This document shows positions 1 through 9,485 of a stretch of DNA of 64,000 nucleotides, piece by piece (positions within the stretch are counted from its first letter, which is position 1; every line of letters begins with the position of its first letter). Below the pieces are notes generated by a model. That model saw only the letters and a list, made by a program, of their open reading frames with translations, had not been told where the DNA came from and searched no databases. The position numbers were made by a program, and so were the translations under genes. The stretch covers positions 15,297-79,296 of the forward strand of contig DATGZN010000019.1 of NCBI GenBank assembly GCA_035297145.1, read 5' to 3'. The stretch is from QHXW01 sp035297145. Lineage in GTDB: Bacteria; Acidobacteriota; Terriglobia; Bryobacterales; Bryobacteraceae.

Positions 1-1889
1 GATCCTCCCACCTTGCAGCCGGCCCGGAGAGCGCGTTATTCGTTGTCCGAAACCGTCCCGCAAAAGTGCCTACGTATACCGCGTTGGGATCGCTCGGAGC
101 CACCGCGATGGCCATCAGCATGTCATAACCCAAATTTGAGTTCGTGAGATCCGGGGAAATAACCTGCCATGAACCTGCCCCATTTGTGCTTTGGTAGATG
201 TGCTTGCTTCCGGCGAAATAGAGAATCCGTGGGTTCGCTGGATCCATGGCCAGTCCGGGGTCAAACGGGGCTTCGGTAATCCCAGTCGAGGCCAGCTGGA
301 AATCGCCCCCCGCGTTAGTTGACTTGAGTAGCGTACCGCCGGTGGAGCATGCCACATACATATTCGATGGATTCATGAAATCAATGGCATTAGCTCCTCC
401 GTCGCCGCACGCCACGCCCGTCCAGTGGAGTGAGCCATCGTAAAGGAGCGTTCCGTTGTCTTGCGTACCTCCCAAGGTGATCTTAGGATCGGTCGGGTGG
501 AGAGCTGGACTGCGATAGAACTGAGTAATCGCCAGAGTGGCATTCAAATCGGTCCAGTTGGCTCCTGGATTGGAGAAGTCAGTGGTGCTGTAAACACCGC
601 CGTCATTGCCGGCGTAGACCTTGTGCCCGTCGGCCGAAAATGCCACAGCGTGCTGATCGACATGAACGAGCACATTGCCTGGCTGGTAGCGCTCGACATA
701 GTAATTCTCGTAGAACAACTTCCACGTCTTGCCTTGGTCGGTGGAGACGCCGAGGGAGCATCCACCGCCCAACACAACGTCTGGATTAACCGGAGAAACG
801 CTCAGCACGTTGCAATACCAGCCGCCACCGTAGTTCGGCGACGGGAGCGTAGTCCAATTGGCGCCCCCATCGTCTGTGCGGTAAAGGCCCAAGGTGGAGT
901 TTAGATTTCGGGAATCCTGAATGCCGGCGTAGACAGTTGAGGTGTGCGATGGAGAGATTGCGATGGCGATACGCCCCAGGTTTTGCGTTGGAAGAGCGTT
1001 CGGAGCAGTTCCGGTAACAGCCGACCAGGTCTGCCCGCCGTCCGACGAGCGAAAGATCCCGGCTGAAAAGTCAAAAAAAGGGTTGCCCAAACCTGCCCAG
1101 GCGATGTTGCCGTTCAAGGGATCAAAGGCAACAGCACTCGCGAACTCTCCCTGCAGCACTGGAGCCCAGGTAGCGCCACCATCCGCGGAGCGGTAAACGC
1201 CGCCCACACTACCCGCAAGAATAACCTGCCTATCGCTGGGACAAACTGAGACGGCACTAATCGCGAACCCGGCAAACGGCCCAGGAGTATTTATCCAGGT
1301 AGCACCTCCGTTGGAGGATTTCAGAATTCCAAGGCCGCCGTATGCGTCGCCACTGTTGTTGGCTTCGCCTGTACCGACATATACCGTGTCGGGCGCGGAA
1401 GGGTCAAGCGCGATGGAGCCGATCGAGAGCGAGGGCTGGCCGTCGCTAATCGGCTTCCAGTGTTCCCCGCCGTCCTTGGTTTTCCAAACCCCGCCGTCCG
1501 CCGCTCCCGCGTAGACAACATCCCCATTGCGCGGATCTACCGCCAGCGCCGTAACACGGCCTGAGTTGACGCCGAAAAAACTGGCGGGCTGAGGCCCGAT
1601 GAACTTCCATTTGCCGGTTAGAGGGGCCGCAGCATCACGCGTCGCGGCCGACGGCCCGCGTTCGAGGGCCATCCGCTCTTTCTGGCGGATCGCGCGAAGC
1701 CGAGCCCCAACAGGAATGTGATCCAAAGGATATGCGCGCTGGCGATAGAACAATTCCTCGAGGCGCTGCTCGTGCTCCTCTTCTTCGTTGTCATCCTCCC
1801 GCCGGCCACGCTCTGTTTGCGCGAAGGACACCGCCGCAAAGCAGAGGCAAGTCAGAAAAACTCCGATCGGTCGTGCGGAGGTTCTCCAT
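1..1889 (-). CDS. Secreted BNR/Ycf48-type beta-propeller protein (3' end outside window)
   Basis: The reverse strand is open from an ATG at 1889 to the window edge, about 630 residues. The N terminus (MENLRTTDRSFLTCLCFAAV, then SFAQ) looks like a signal peptide with cleavage after the Ala in SFAQ. An acidic, charged stretch follows (a run of Glu around residues 32-38). After that come many copies of the sialidase/BNR signature (SxDGGxTW variants such as SSNGGATW, SADGGATW, SSDGGQTW, TDDGGANW) alternating with short segments of the type DPxNPxxVYxG. This pattern is typical of secreted seven-bladed propellers of the photosystem-II-assembly-factor/VPS10 type, which are abundant in Acidobacteria. 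Substrate or partner is unknown. An alternative in-frame ATG lies at 1931; neither start has a good Shine-Dalgarno. Confidence 0.8.
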
Positions 1890-2168
1890 CCAGGCGCCCG
1901 GGGAGAACGCATATCTGAGGCAGAATATCATGTGTTCGGTCTTACTGCCAGCACTCGCACTCGGTTCCTTGGTGGCGCCGGACGTTCGAACAAGCGTGAA
2001 CCGGGGCTGCGAGCACTTGAACCTTTCGAACGGAGTGAGTACTCGCTCGTGCGGTGTCCCAGTCCATTTCGTGCGCCGGGCCGGACAGTATTTGGCACCT
2101 ACTACGGCGTGGATCTTCAGGATGGTCAGACCGCTCTTGGCGTCGCAGATTGAATCCGTTGGCTTCTG

Positions 2169-2174
2169 TATAAT
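2169..2174 (+). promoter_or_regulatory. TATAAT -10 box, possible leaderless promoter
   Basis: A perfect TATAAT sits 8 bases before the ATG at 2183, which places the expected transcription start at or next to the start codon. No Shine-Dalgarno precedes the ATG, and no convincing -35 is seen at 17-bp spacing. I see nothing else in the roughly 290 bases between this gene and the divergent propeller gene. Confidence 0.5.
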
Positions 2175-2182
2175 GCCTCTCG

Positions 2183-3175
2183 ATGACTCGCCGGATTGTT
2201 TTGTGCGCGCTTGTTGCCGCGTCTGGTTGCATGGCTCAGACGGGCCCGACTTACGCTGAAAAACTGGGATGGAAGAAGGGTGAGCGCGTGCTCATCCTGC
2301 ATATGGATGACGCGGGGATGTCTTACGACTCGAACGCGGGCATCGAGCGCGTGCTCGAGAACGGCGCCGCGCGATCTCTCAGCGTGATGATGCCGTGCCC
2401 GTGGGTTCCAGAGATCGTCCATTATCTGACGGGGCACCCTGGCACTGATGCGGGATTGCACCTGACGCTTACTTCCGAATGGCGCGAATACCGATGGGGG
2501 CCGCTGGCGGGTGCGGCTGTGCCCGGCCTGATCGACCCGGAAGGCGCTTTGTGGCCAGGGGTGGGACAAGTGGTCGCACATGCGACTCCGGAGGAGGTGG
2601 ACCGGGAGATCCGCGCGCAATTGATGCGCGCCGAGAAGATGGGCTTCCATCCAACGCATCTGGATTCGCATATGGGGACTCTGTTCGCGAATCAGGCGTT
2701 CCTCGAGAAATACGTCCGGTTGGGCATTGAGAAACAGATTCCCGTGATGTTCCCGGGCGGGCACGATACTTACATCCAGGCGGACACGCGCGCGACGCCG
2801 GAGCGGCTGGCACAAATGCAGAAGCTCGGCGCGCAATTGTGGGACGCGGGACTGCCTGTGCTGGATGATCTGCACAATACCAGCTACGGCTGGCGCATTC
2901 CGGCGGGCATGGCGCGCGACGATGCGCATCTACAGCAATGGCGCGTCGAGCGGTACGAGGAGACGCTCGAAGAATTGAAGCCAGGCCTGACTATGGTGAT
3001 CATGCACTGCACGGCGCCGACAGAGGTCTTCCCACACATCTCGAATTCGGGCGACATCCGCAAAGCGGACATGCTGGCGATGCTCGACCCGGGGTTTCAA
3101 GCATTTCTGAAAGACAAAGGCTTCGTCGTCACCACCTGGAAGGAAGCCGCCGAACGCCGCAAACGGGCGCAATGA
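2183..3175 (+). CDS. ChbG/HpnK (YdjC)-family deacetylase, exported
   Basis: 330 residues. The family hydrolyses acetyl groups from N-acetylated sugars using a divalent metal. The signature blocks are present: HMDDAG near residue 40 (metal-binding Asp), HLTLT near residue 93 and THLDSHMG near residue 154. A hydrophobic N terminus ending in AASGC could be a lipobox, suggesting a lipoprotein, or a plain signal peptide cut at CMAQ. Most ChbG proteins are cytoplasmic, so export points to action on extracellular or periplasmic oligosaccharides. It stands alone; the next operon has its own promoter. The specific substrate cannot be read from sequence. Confidence 0.85.
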   Translation: MTRRIVLCALVAASGCMAQTGPTYAEKLGWKKGERVLILHMDDAGMSYDSNAGIERVLENGAARSLSVMMPCPWVPEIVHYLTGHPGTDAGLHLTLTSEWREYRWGPLAGAAVPGLIDPEGALWPGVGQVVAHATPEEVDREIRAQLMRAEKMGFHPTHLDSHMGTLFANQAFLEKYVRLGIEKQIPVMFPGGHDTYIQADTRATPERLAQMQKLGAQLWDAGLPVLDDLHNTSYGWRIPAGMARDDAHLQQWRVERYEETLEELKPGLTMVIMHCTAPTEVFPHISNSGDIRKADMLAMLDPGFQAFLKDKGFVVTTWKEAAERRKRAQ

Positions 3176-3198
3176 CCAATCACCTTAGCAACCCGCTT

Positions 3199-3228
3199 TT
3201 GACATACTCTAATAAATAGAGTACTCTA
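3199..3228 (+). promoter_or_regulatory. Sigma70-type promoter with inverted-repeat operator
   Basis: TTGACA at 3199-3204 and TACTCT at 3222-3227 are separated by 17 bp. The spacer is almost wholly occupied by a perfect inverted repeat: TACTCTA (3205-3211), ATAAA, TAGAGTA (3217-3223). The right arm is also half of a second perfect palindrome, TAGAGTACTCTA (3217-3228), so three half-sites are stacked across spacer and -10. A protein bound here would block RNA polymerase. The likely ligand is the winged-helix regulator encoded third in the operon (4433-4735). Confidence 0.75.
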
Positions 3229-3271
3229 GATATGCGCCTCGGGAAACCCTCTGCGCCAAGGAGTTCGCCAA

Positions 3272-3802
3272 ATGAAAACCGCGATTTGCGCCTCAGTAGT
3301 CATGATTTCGGTCAGTCTTTCGCTGGCCGCACAGCAGCCCGCTTCGAACAGCGCCGACGCGCAGCGCGAGGCCATGCGCAAGCTTTCGTTTCTGGCCGGT
3401 CATTGGTCGGGGTCTGTCACCGTCGTTCGCGGACCGGGAGAGCCGCTTCATCTCACTCAAATGGAAGATGTCGAGTACAAGCTTGACGGCCTCGTCCTGC
3501 TCATCGAGGGCAAAAGCACCAGCGCCGACGGTAAGGTAGCGTTCAGCGCCCTAGCGACGGTTTCTTACGACGATGCCTCCCATACCTATCGCTTCCGCGC
3601 CTACAATGACGGCCACTACCTCGACACGGAGCTTTCGGTGCCCACTAATGGCTTTTCCTGGAGCTTCGCGGCCGGACCAGCCCACATTGTGAACACCATG
3701 CACCTGACCGGCAAAGGCGAGTGGGAGGAAGTCACCGAGGTGACCGTTGGCAGCAATCCTCCGCATCGCAGCGTGGAAATGTTGCTTCAACATCAGCCAT
3801 AA
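3272..3802 (+). CDS. Secreted DUF1579-like protein of unknown function
   Basis: 176 residues with a clear signal peptide (MKTAICASVVMISVSLSLAA, then QQ). The mature part opens with LSFLAGHWSG, a motif shared by DUF1579-like and lipocalin-like beta-barrel proteins that often bind a small hydrophobic ligand; the rest is predicted mostly beta. A strong Shine-Dalgarno, AAGGAG, lies 8 bases before the ATG. It is the first gene of an operon with the membrane protein at 3838 and the regulator at 4433, under the operator-bearing promoter at 3199. Function is not known; ligand binding is an inference from the fold resemblance only. Confidence 0.7.
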   Translation: MKTAICASVVMISVSLSLAAQQPASNSADAQREAMRKLSFLAGHWSGSVTVVRGPGEPLHLTQMEDVEYKLDGLVLLIEGKSTSADGKVAFSALATVSYDDASHTYRFRAYNDGHYLDTELSVPTNGFSWSFAAGPAHIVNTMHLTGKGEWEEVTEVTVGSNPPHRSVEMLLQHQP

Positions 3803-3837
3803 ACACGGTAATTCGAGCTTCCTAAAGGAGAACTGCC

Positions 3838-4440
3838 ATGCAGGACCAGACCAGCGAACAGGAACTGAAGGAAAGGTTGAGCCTCATCGAGAGCATGATC
3901 GCCGAGGGGCGCCGGCACACAGAGAGCTGGGGATGGACCTTCGTTCTGTGGGGCCTCGTTTACTATCTCGCCATTGCCTGGTCCGCGTGGGGTCAGCGCG
4001 TGTGGGCCTGGCCGGTCTCTATGTTGATCGGGGTCATTGTTACCGTTGTTGTTGCTTCTCTGAAGGGAGGCAATCAGCCGGAGACCACCCTGGGCCGGGC
4101 AGTCGGTTCTATCTGGATTGCTTTGGGAATTTCGATGTTTCTGCTCTTTCCAGCCCTCGGCCTGAGTGGAAGATTGACTGATCAGCATGTCTTTGTGGCC
4201 GTGATAGCGGCATTACTTGGCATGGCCAACGGAGCCTCAGCCCTGATTCTTCGCTGGAAAGTTCAGCTTGCCTGCGCAGTCGTGTGGTGGGTGGCGGCTG
4301 TGGCTGCGTGCTTTGGCACCGACGCACAGGGCATGATCGTGTTTCTGGCCGCCATCTTTCTCTGCCAGATCGTGTTCGGTGTATACGGCATGATCGCCGA
4401 TGCGCAGGAGCGCGGGCGGCGCGCTCCAATCCATGCCTGA
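3838..4440 (+). CDS. Six-helix integral membrane protein of unknown function
   Basis: 200 residues. A charged N-terminal helix (about residues 1-30, EQELKERLSLIESMIAEGRR) is followed by about six hydrophobic segments (near residues 33-50, 58-75, 90-110, 120-138, 142-160 and 165-185) and a basic tail. No catalytic or transport motif is visible. AGGAG precedes the ATG by 8 bases. The last codons overlap the start of the winged-helix regulator gene by 8 bp, so the two are translationally coupled. Such pairs occur in Acidobacteria next to PadR- or MarR-like regulators; the membrane protein may be the regulated output or a sensor, but the sequence does not decide. Confidence 0.75.
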   Translation: MQDQTSEQELKERLSLIESMIAEGRRHTESWGWTFVLWGLVYYLAIAWSAWGQRVWAWPVSMLIGVIVTVVVASLKGGNQPETTLGRAVGSIWIALGISMFLLFPALGLSGRLTDQHVFVAVIAALLGMANGASALILRWKVQLACAVVWWVAAVAACFGTDAQGMIVFLAAIFLCQIVFGVYGMIADAQERGRRAPIHA

Positions 4441-4735
4441 TTTGCCGGAGCTCAACCCCGTGGTTCACGGCAGGCTGCGCCTGGCTCTGCTTTCGTTGCT
4501 CAGTGGTGTGGAAGAGGCTGAGTTTACGTGGCTCCGCGCCAAGACTGAAGCCACAGACGGCAACCTGGGCGCGCAACTGCTCAAGCTCGAAGAAGCCGGG
4601 TACCTGACTGTCAAAAAGAAGTTCGTGTTGCGCAAGCCGCAAACCCTCTATCGCATCACCGAAACCGGACGGCAAGCCCTTACCGAATACGTCCAGGCAT
4701 TGAAACAATTGCTTGGCCCAGCCATCGATGCGTAG
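4433..4735 (+). CDS. Winged-helix transcriptional regulator (HTH_34/MarR-like)
   Basis: 100 residues starting at the ATG overlapping the previous stop (MPDLPELNPVVHGRLRLALL). It has the layout of PF13601-type winged-helix proteins: the recognition region around residues 25-55 (TDGNLGAQLLKLEEAGYL), then a beta-wing (VKKKFVLRKPQTLYRITETG) and a C-terminal helix. An upstream in-frame ATG at 4400 would add 11 poorly conserved residues. As third gene of the operon headed by the stacked inverted repeats at 3205-3228, it is the obvious candidate for an autorepressor of its own operon. Confidence 0.85.
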   Translation: MPDLPELNPVVHGRLRLALLSLLSGVEEAEFTWLRAKTEATDGNLGAQLLKLEEAGYLTVKKKFVLRKPQTLYRITETGRQALTEYVQALKQLLGPAIDA

Positions 4736-4744
4736 ACCGGAATG

Positions 4745-6340
4745 TCACGTTGTGCGCGACGGATCCTCGGCAAACGCCGGGCGGCCTTCGCGTCCCACGC
4801 CCGCGTCAAACTCCAGCCGAACGCCCTCGGCTGTTGATCCGCGCCAGTTCGTGAAGGATTCACGGATAAGGCCGATGATGTTATTGCGGTTTTCCAAAAG
4901 CACCTTCACCCAAGCTAATGCGCCTTTTTGAGGGAAGTAGATGCCGCGAAAACAGAGTCGCGCCACCAGGTGACTGATCTTGTAGGGCACCGGCGCATCC
5001 GCAATCGATCCCATGGCTCTCTTGGTGGCGGCGGGGCTGTAGGAATTGGTCCAGGCGTATTGCACTTCGGTATGGACTTCGGGAATGGTCATCTTCAGAG
5101 GGGTGTGCGCCATATGGAATGGCGCAAAATCGAGCCAATGCGTGGGACGCGTAAGCCGCCCTTCTTTGGCGAGCCGAGTGTACAGAGGAGTTGATGGAAA
5201 CGGCGTGATCTGCCCGAACACAGGCAGTCCAGGGGGCCACTCACGAATCTGGCTCAGGGTGCGTTCGGCGACGCCGGCCGTATCGTTATCGAGGCCAAAG
5301 ATAAAGGAAGTAATCGCGTAAACATGGCGCCGGGCCAATCGCTCCAGCACGGGACGATACTCGTTTGGCTTATTGAAACTCTTGTTCACGTTCGCCAGGT
5401 TGGCCGGGTCCAGCGATTCCATGCCAATGAAGATCCACTTCCCGCCGGACTCCGCGATGAGGTCGACTAGCTCTTCGTCCCGCAGCAGGTTGGCACTGAT
5501 CTGGGCGACCCAGGCGAGCTGCGCGCCGGCGGCGATGATGTCCCGAAGCAGCGATTTCGTGCGCTTGACGTTAATGGCGAAATTGTCGTCTACGAAGAAA
5601 ACTGCCACTTTCCCGCGGTCCCGTCGCGCGCATGCTTTCAACCGCAACATCTCTTCCACCACGCTCTGGTTGGATCGAAAACGGATGGAGTCGCCGAAGA
5701 AGCCGGTCACGGTGCAAAACTCGCATCCATACGGGCACCCGCGCCCCGACTCGATGGGAATGAGGTGGAACTTCTCCCATTGGACGCCGAAATGTCTCAT
5801 GATGGGGCGGAAGACCGCGGGAATTCGGTTGAACTGATCGAGATCGAGCGACTCCCACGGAATCTTCGGGTACTCTCCGAGATCGGGTTTGCGATCCTGG
5901 CCGAACGCATCCACCGGCGCGTACACATCCTTCAATTGGCCGTGGGCCGCGTCGTTGACAATCTTCGGCCATGTCTCATCGGCTTCCCCGAGAGCCACGG
6001 CGTCGGCATGGCGAGGTCCGCCGCTACGCCCCAGCGCTTCGTCCGGCAACTCCGTGACGTGGGGTCCGCCCATCACCACTTTGACTCCGGCGGCGCGAAG
6101 GGCGTCTGCCGCCCGGTAAGCCCTCGCGATCATTCGCGTCATGGCGCCGATTCCGACCAGACCGATCTTCCGGTCCTTCACGAACTGGACGATCTCGGCG
6201 TCATTCATCGGTTGCGCGTTGCCATCCAGGAGCAGGACTTCGTGGCCTGGAGGCGTACGAGCCTGAAGGAGGAACATCCATAGATGCGGCATGAAGTTGC
6301 CGGTCACGCCATTGTCCGGATTGTAAAGTAGGATTTTCAT
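4745..6340 (-). CDS. Cobalamin-binding radical SAM protein
   Basis: 531 residues. The N-terminal half (about 1-150) is a B12-binding Rossmann-like domain (MKILLYNPDNG, then GIGAMTRM and VVMGGPHVTELP). The radical SAM core begins near residue 195 with the iron-sulphur motif CPYGCEFC (CxxxCxxC) in ESGRGCPYGCEFCTVTGFFG. The C-terminal ~130 residues form an extension typical of class B methylases and of hopanoid- or lipid-modifying members such as HpnP. The likely reaction is methylation or another radical modification of an unactivated carbon. It is convergent with the regulator at 4433, with only 9 bp between stops, and stands alone. The substrate cannot be assigned. Confidence 0.85.
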   Translation of the reverse strand: MKILLYNPDNGVTGNFMPHLWMFLLQARTPPGHEVLLLDGNAQPMNDAEIVQFVKDRKIGLVGIGAMTRMIARAYRAADALRAAGVKVVMGGPHVTELPDEALGRSGGPRHADAVALGEADETWPKIVNDAAHGQLKDVYAPVDAFGQDRKPDLGEYPKIPWESLDLDQFNRIPAVFRPIMRHFGVQWEKFHLIPIESGRGCPYGCEFCTVTGFFGDSIRFRSNQSVVEEMLRLKACARRDRGKVAVFFVDDNFAINVKRTKSLLRDIIAAGAQLAWVAQISANLLRDEELVDLIAESGGKWIFIGMESLDPANLANVNKSFNKPNEYRPVLERLARRHVYAITSFIFGLDNDTAGVAERTLSQIREWPPGLPVFGQITPFPSTPLYTRLAKEGRLTRPTHWLDFAPFHMAHTPLKMTIPEVHTEVQYAWTNSYSPAATKRAMGSIADAPVPYKISHLVARLCFRGIYFPQKGALAWVKVLLENRNNIIGLIRESFTNWRGSTAEGVRLEFDAGVGREGRPAFAEDPSRTT

Positions 6341-6665
6341 AATGTCGCTGGAACGGTAGTCGGCCCGATGAATCGAGCGCTCCAGCGACGGCAGAGCGGT
6401 CCGGCGTGTGGAGTGTACCAGACAACAATACTACCGTTTGGCCCAAGATGCTGGCCAGTTGTCGAAAAAAGGTGAGACGCGGGTGCCGCGAAAACCGGCC
6501 GGGCGTTTCCGATAACCCACCTTCCTGGCGCGATCCCCCCTTTCCGGGATGGGATGAAAAGGCCGGCCCGCAAGAGAATTTCCCCGCCATTACAGTTTTC
6601 GACGGCTTTTTCCGCCCTTGAAGATGAGGGCATCCGGCCTCAACTGTTCTTGGAGGAGAGAAACA
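6341..6665. other. Intergenic region with no recognised gene
   Basis: This 325-bp stretch separates the divergent radical SAM gene and the secreted protein at 6666 and must hold both promoters. I see GC-rich, partly self-complementary sequence around 6465-6560 but no convincing coding frame, tRNA or known riboswitch. Confidence 0.4.
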
Positions 6666-8135
6666 ATGATGACGGTCAAGCACACTCTGTTAATTGGCCT
6701 ATTCCTGCTTTTGCCTGCGCAGCAGGTTGCCAGGGCACAACGGGTTCCCACCGGCATCTACGCTGTGGTTCCAGTGGAGAACGTTGTTGCGCCGCTGCAG
6801 ACCGAGGGCCTGTCACGAAAGGCAGTGAACAGCCACCTCATCAGTTTTTACGGCGGATTGCTGAGCAATCCAGCGGTTTCTGGGCTAACCCTTCAGATTC
6901 ATTGGGATACACTGAACCCGCACCCGCCTGCCCACGCCAACCCCTACTTCTGGGACTACGTGGACGATGCCTTTTCGTCGGTTCAATCCTGGAACAGCAA
7001 CAATCCGTCAGCGACTCCCAAGACGATCCAGCTTATCGTCACGCCGGGGTTTAACTCACCTCAGTGGATGCGGAATGAACTGACAAGCTGCGACGGACTG
7101 TTCTATAGCCCACAAGTTCTTCCCGACGCCTCATGTGGGAAGGTGACTTTCTCGTACTTCAAAGAAGGAGGCGACAGCATGGAGCTTCCGCTGCCCTGGA
7201 ACACCACCTATCAGGCGGCTTGGATGACTTTCCTGCAAGCGCTCGCCGCACGGTATAACGGGAACCCGGCTTTCGTTTCCATCGCGGTGGCGGGGCCGAC
7301 AGCCGCGTCGGCTGAAATGATTCTGCCCAGCGACTCCAGTGGTGGTCAACCGCAGTTCATGGCGTTTGGAGGCGCGGACATCATGCCCAGCGACATATGG
7401 AAGGCCCTGTTGCAACTTGAGTTTCCAGACAACCCGGCCTATTGGGGAACGGATCAAGCATTCATCGACGCATGGGACAACGCGATCGACATGTATGGCG
7501 AAGTTTTCAGCAACATAACATTGGTCGCCACCACCGGTAACGGCCTTCCGAAGTTCCCTTCGACCACCGGTCCGTTCCCTGCACCCACCGCGCCCATCGA
7601 TTTCTCACCGGACTGCCTGCACGACGAAAACATGGATTGCCAGGCGGAGACGACCATTCTTTCGCACTTCGTGCAGCTCTCTGTAGGCGGAAGCAACGCC
7701 AAAGCCACCCAGACCAGCGGTTTGGAGGCCACGCGCCCCCCCGGCGACCTGGGCGAAGTTGGCGTAAAATACCTATCGCAACAAACCGCGGGTTCGTCAC
7801 TGACGTCACAAATCCTTGGCGGTGCGCAGGTCAACGCGCCCCTATCAACGGGCCAGGTGGCTGAGAAGGAGGGAGGTTCTCCCATAGTCGCGCAGGCGCT
7901 GTTCAACACGCTGCAGGACTTCTTCAACGGAACAAATGCCGCTGCTTTGTATTGCGAAACTTCCCCCGCTGCTCCGGCGCCCCTCAACTATTTGCAGATT
8001 TACTACCAAGACATCCAGTTCGCGTCGAGCCATGGGCCGAAGTCAGTCACGGAAGGCTGCGCCACCGTCACGGTATCGCCTCAGGACGAATTGAACACGG
8101 CGAGCGGTCAGCTCTTTGAGATTGCAGAACCGTAG
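6666..8135 (+). CDS. Secreted TIM-barrel-like protein, possible glycoside hydrolase
   Basis: 489 residues from the ATG at 6666, chosen because GGAGGAG lies 7-8 bases upstream; a longer frame from 6618 lacks one. The signal peptide is MMTVKHTLLIGLFLLLPAQQ, then VARAQ. The mature protein has features of (beta/alpha)8 glycosidases: an early LQIHWDTLNP segment, then IQLIVTPGFNSPQWM near residue 120 and VSIAVAGPTAASAEM near residue 210, where GH5/GH42 relatives carry the acid/base residue. I cannot identify a second catalytic acid with confidence, so enzymatic activity is open. There is no obvious operon partner. Confidence 0.6.
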   Translation: MMTVKHTLLIGLFLLLPAQQVARAQRVPTGIYAVVPVENVVAPLQTEGLSRKAVNSHLISFYGGLLSNPAVSGLTLQIHWDTLNPHPPAHANPYFWDYVDDAFSSVQSWNSNNPSATPKTIQLIVTPGFNSPQWMRNELTSCDGLFYSPQVLPDASCGKVTFSYFKEGGDSMELPLPWNTTYQAAWMTFLQALAARYNGNPAFVSIAVAGPTAASAEMILPSDSSGGQPQFMAFGGADIMPSDIWKALLQLEFPDNPAYWGTDQAFIDAWDNAIDMYGEVFSNITLVATTGNGLPKFPSTTGPFPAPTAPIDFSPDCLHDENMDCQAETTILSHFVQLSVGGSNAKATQTSGLEATRPPGDLGEVGVKYLSQQTAGSSLTSQILGGAQVNAPLSTGQVAEKEGGSPIVAQALFNTLQDFFNGTNAAALYCETSPAAPAPLNYLQIYYQDIQFASSHGPKSVTEGCATVTVSPQDELNTASGQLFEIAEP

Positions 8136-8210
8136 TTGTCGATGTGTTGGCGTTATTCGCCGAGTATGTCTATAACTTGCGGATGAATCCGCTGAATAAG
8201 GAGCAAACCG

Positions 8211-8615
8211 ATGGAAAAACCTGGCGTCCGGCCGATTAGTCCCTCTCATGTCTTTGTCGAATCCCTGACCTGTTACCGCGGTTGGATCGGATCTGCATCT
8301 TATGTACCTGCGAAGCGCTTTATTCCGGCTATTTGGTCGGTTGAAGTGATTCGCCGACCTGATTCGCTGTCCGCCGGTCTCCGTGCCGCCAAGCTAGGCA
8401 AACCCTTTGCGAGCGTCCAGATTCAGATGCCTTCGGGCGACTTCGTTGCGCTGTACCAAGCAGAGGTCGGTGCGTTCGGGGCTGCCGTGTGGAGCGATCC
8501 GAAACATCCCAAGCCCAGCGGGCACCTGGAAATGGTGACATACAATTGCGGGGAGGTTCTCGTCGCTAACTCAGGGGTCGCACCGTCGTACGAATGGTGG
8601 AAACTCAACGCCTGA
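8211..8615 (+). CDS. Hypothetical protein, 134 residues
   Basis: An AAGGAG Shine-Dalgarno 8 bases before the ATG and coding-like third-position GC support a real gene. No signal peptide or membrane segment is visible. The sequence is rich in aromatic residues and predicted beta strands (YRGWIGSASYVPAKRFIPAI, and a C terminus ending YEWWKLNA). I do not recognise the family. It is convergent with the dehydrogenase gene at 8625, with 9 bp between stops. Confidence 0.6.
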   Translation: MEKPGVRPISPSHVFVESLTCYRGWIGSASYVPAKRFIPAIWSVEVIRRPDSLSAGLRAAKLGKPFASVQIQMPSGDFVALYQAEVGAFGAAVWSDPKHPKPSGHLEMVTYNCGEVLVANSGVAPSYEWWKLNA

Positions 8616-8624
8616 GCGATCGTG

Positions 8625-9392
8625 CTATCCTGCCGCGGCAGCCGCGATTCTATCGTTGAAGTTCTTGAAGAAGGCATCAAAGCCGCCGTTTGCCTCGGCA
8701 AAGCGCAACGGCTTCACCCGCTCCACACAGATTTCCGTGGTGTCGGGAGAGGTCTTGAGAATGCTCATGGTCTCGGCAATGAAATCCTTCAGCGGCATGG
8801 CGTTGGGATCGCTTGCCTGTCTTGATCCCATCAGTTCTGTCTGCACGTAAGGCGGGATGAGTTCGAGAACCTGCACGGAACTGTCCCTGAGCTGGTAGCG
8901 CAGCGATTGCGTGTACGAATGGATGGCCGCTTTGGTCGCGCAGTAGGTAGGCGTTGGCGCCATCGGCACGAACGCCAGGCCGGATGAGACAGTCATGATC
9001 GTAGCGCGTGGCTGTGACAGCAGCAGCGGAAGCAGCGCAGCGGTCATGCGGATTGGGCCAAGCAGATTGGTTATCACGATCGCTTCCGCGTCGGCAAGTT
9101 CGCCACGCTTCAGATCCTCCGGGCGCATGATGCCGGCGTTGTGAATGACGGCGTTGAGGGCTGGGTAGTCCTTTGCCAACTGTGCCGCAAAGGTGCGGAT
9201 GGCGTCTGGGTTCTCGATATCGAGGACCATGGATTTCATGCCGGGATTGGCGGCGGTCGATTCGTCGAGCAACTGCTTACGACGCCCGGCAATGATCACC
9301 TGGTTTCCGAGAGCATGGAAAGCTTCCGCCAGCCCTCGGCCGATGCCGGAGCCTCCACCCGTGATCAGGATTGTGTTGCCACTCATTTGCAT
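8625..9392 (-). CDS. DltE-like short-chain dehydrogenase/reductase
   Basis: 255 residues of a classical SDR. The NAD(P)-binding TGGGSGIG is at residues 10-17, followed by the NAG motif (HNAGIM, near 88), the catalytic Ser in TVSSGLAF (near 138) and YCATK, the Tyr/Lys pair (near 153-157). The closest pattern I know is the DltE-type subgroup, whose name comes from the D-alanyl lipoteichoic acid locus although most members are unrelated to it. Substrate unknown; probably a cytoplasmic alcohol or ketone oxidoreductase. Monocistronic. Confidence 0.85.
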   Translation of the reverse strand: MQMSGNTILITGGGSGIGRGLAEAFHALGNQVIIAGRRKQLLDESTAANPGMKSMVLDIENPDAIRTFAAQLAKDYPALNAVIHNAGIMRPEDLKRGELADAEAIVITNLLGPIRMTAALLPLLLSQPRATIMTVSSGLAFVPMAPTPTYCATKAAIHSYTQSLRYQLRDSSVQVLELIPPYVQTELMGSRQASDPNAMPLKDFIAETMSILKTSPDTTEICVERVKPLRFAEANGGFDAFFKNFNDRIAAAAAG

Positions 9393-9485
9393 ATAGTGCG
9401 CTCCATCGTTCTATCGTAGGATGGACGCGAATCTGTTGGGAAGTGGGGATTAGTGGCCCAGTCACTTCGACAGCGCACGCCAGAA

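Noticed and set aside
2126..2929. 267-codon minus-strand frame over the ChbG-like gene
   Set aside because: Shadow of a gene with clear deacetylase motifs on the other strand.
6341..6665. Possible riboswitch in the long leader of the secreted protein gene
   Set aside because: I compared by eye with cobalamin and c-di-GMP consensus elements and found no matching conserved core.
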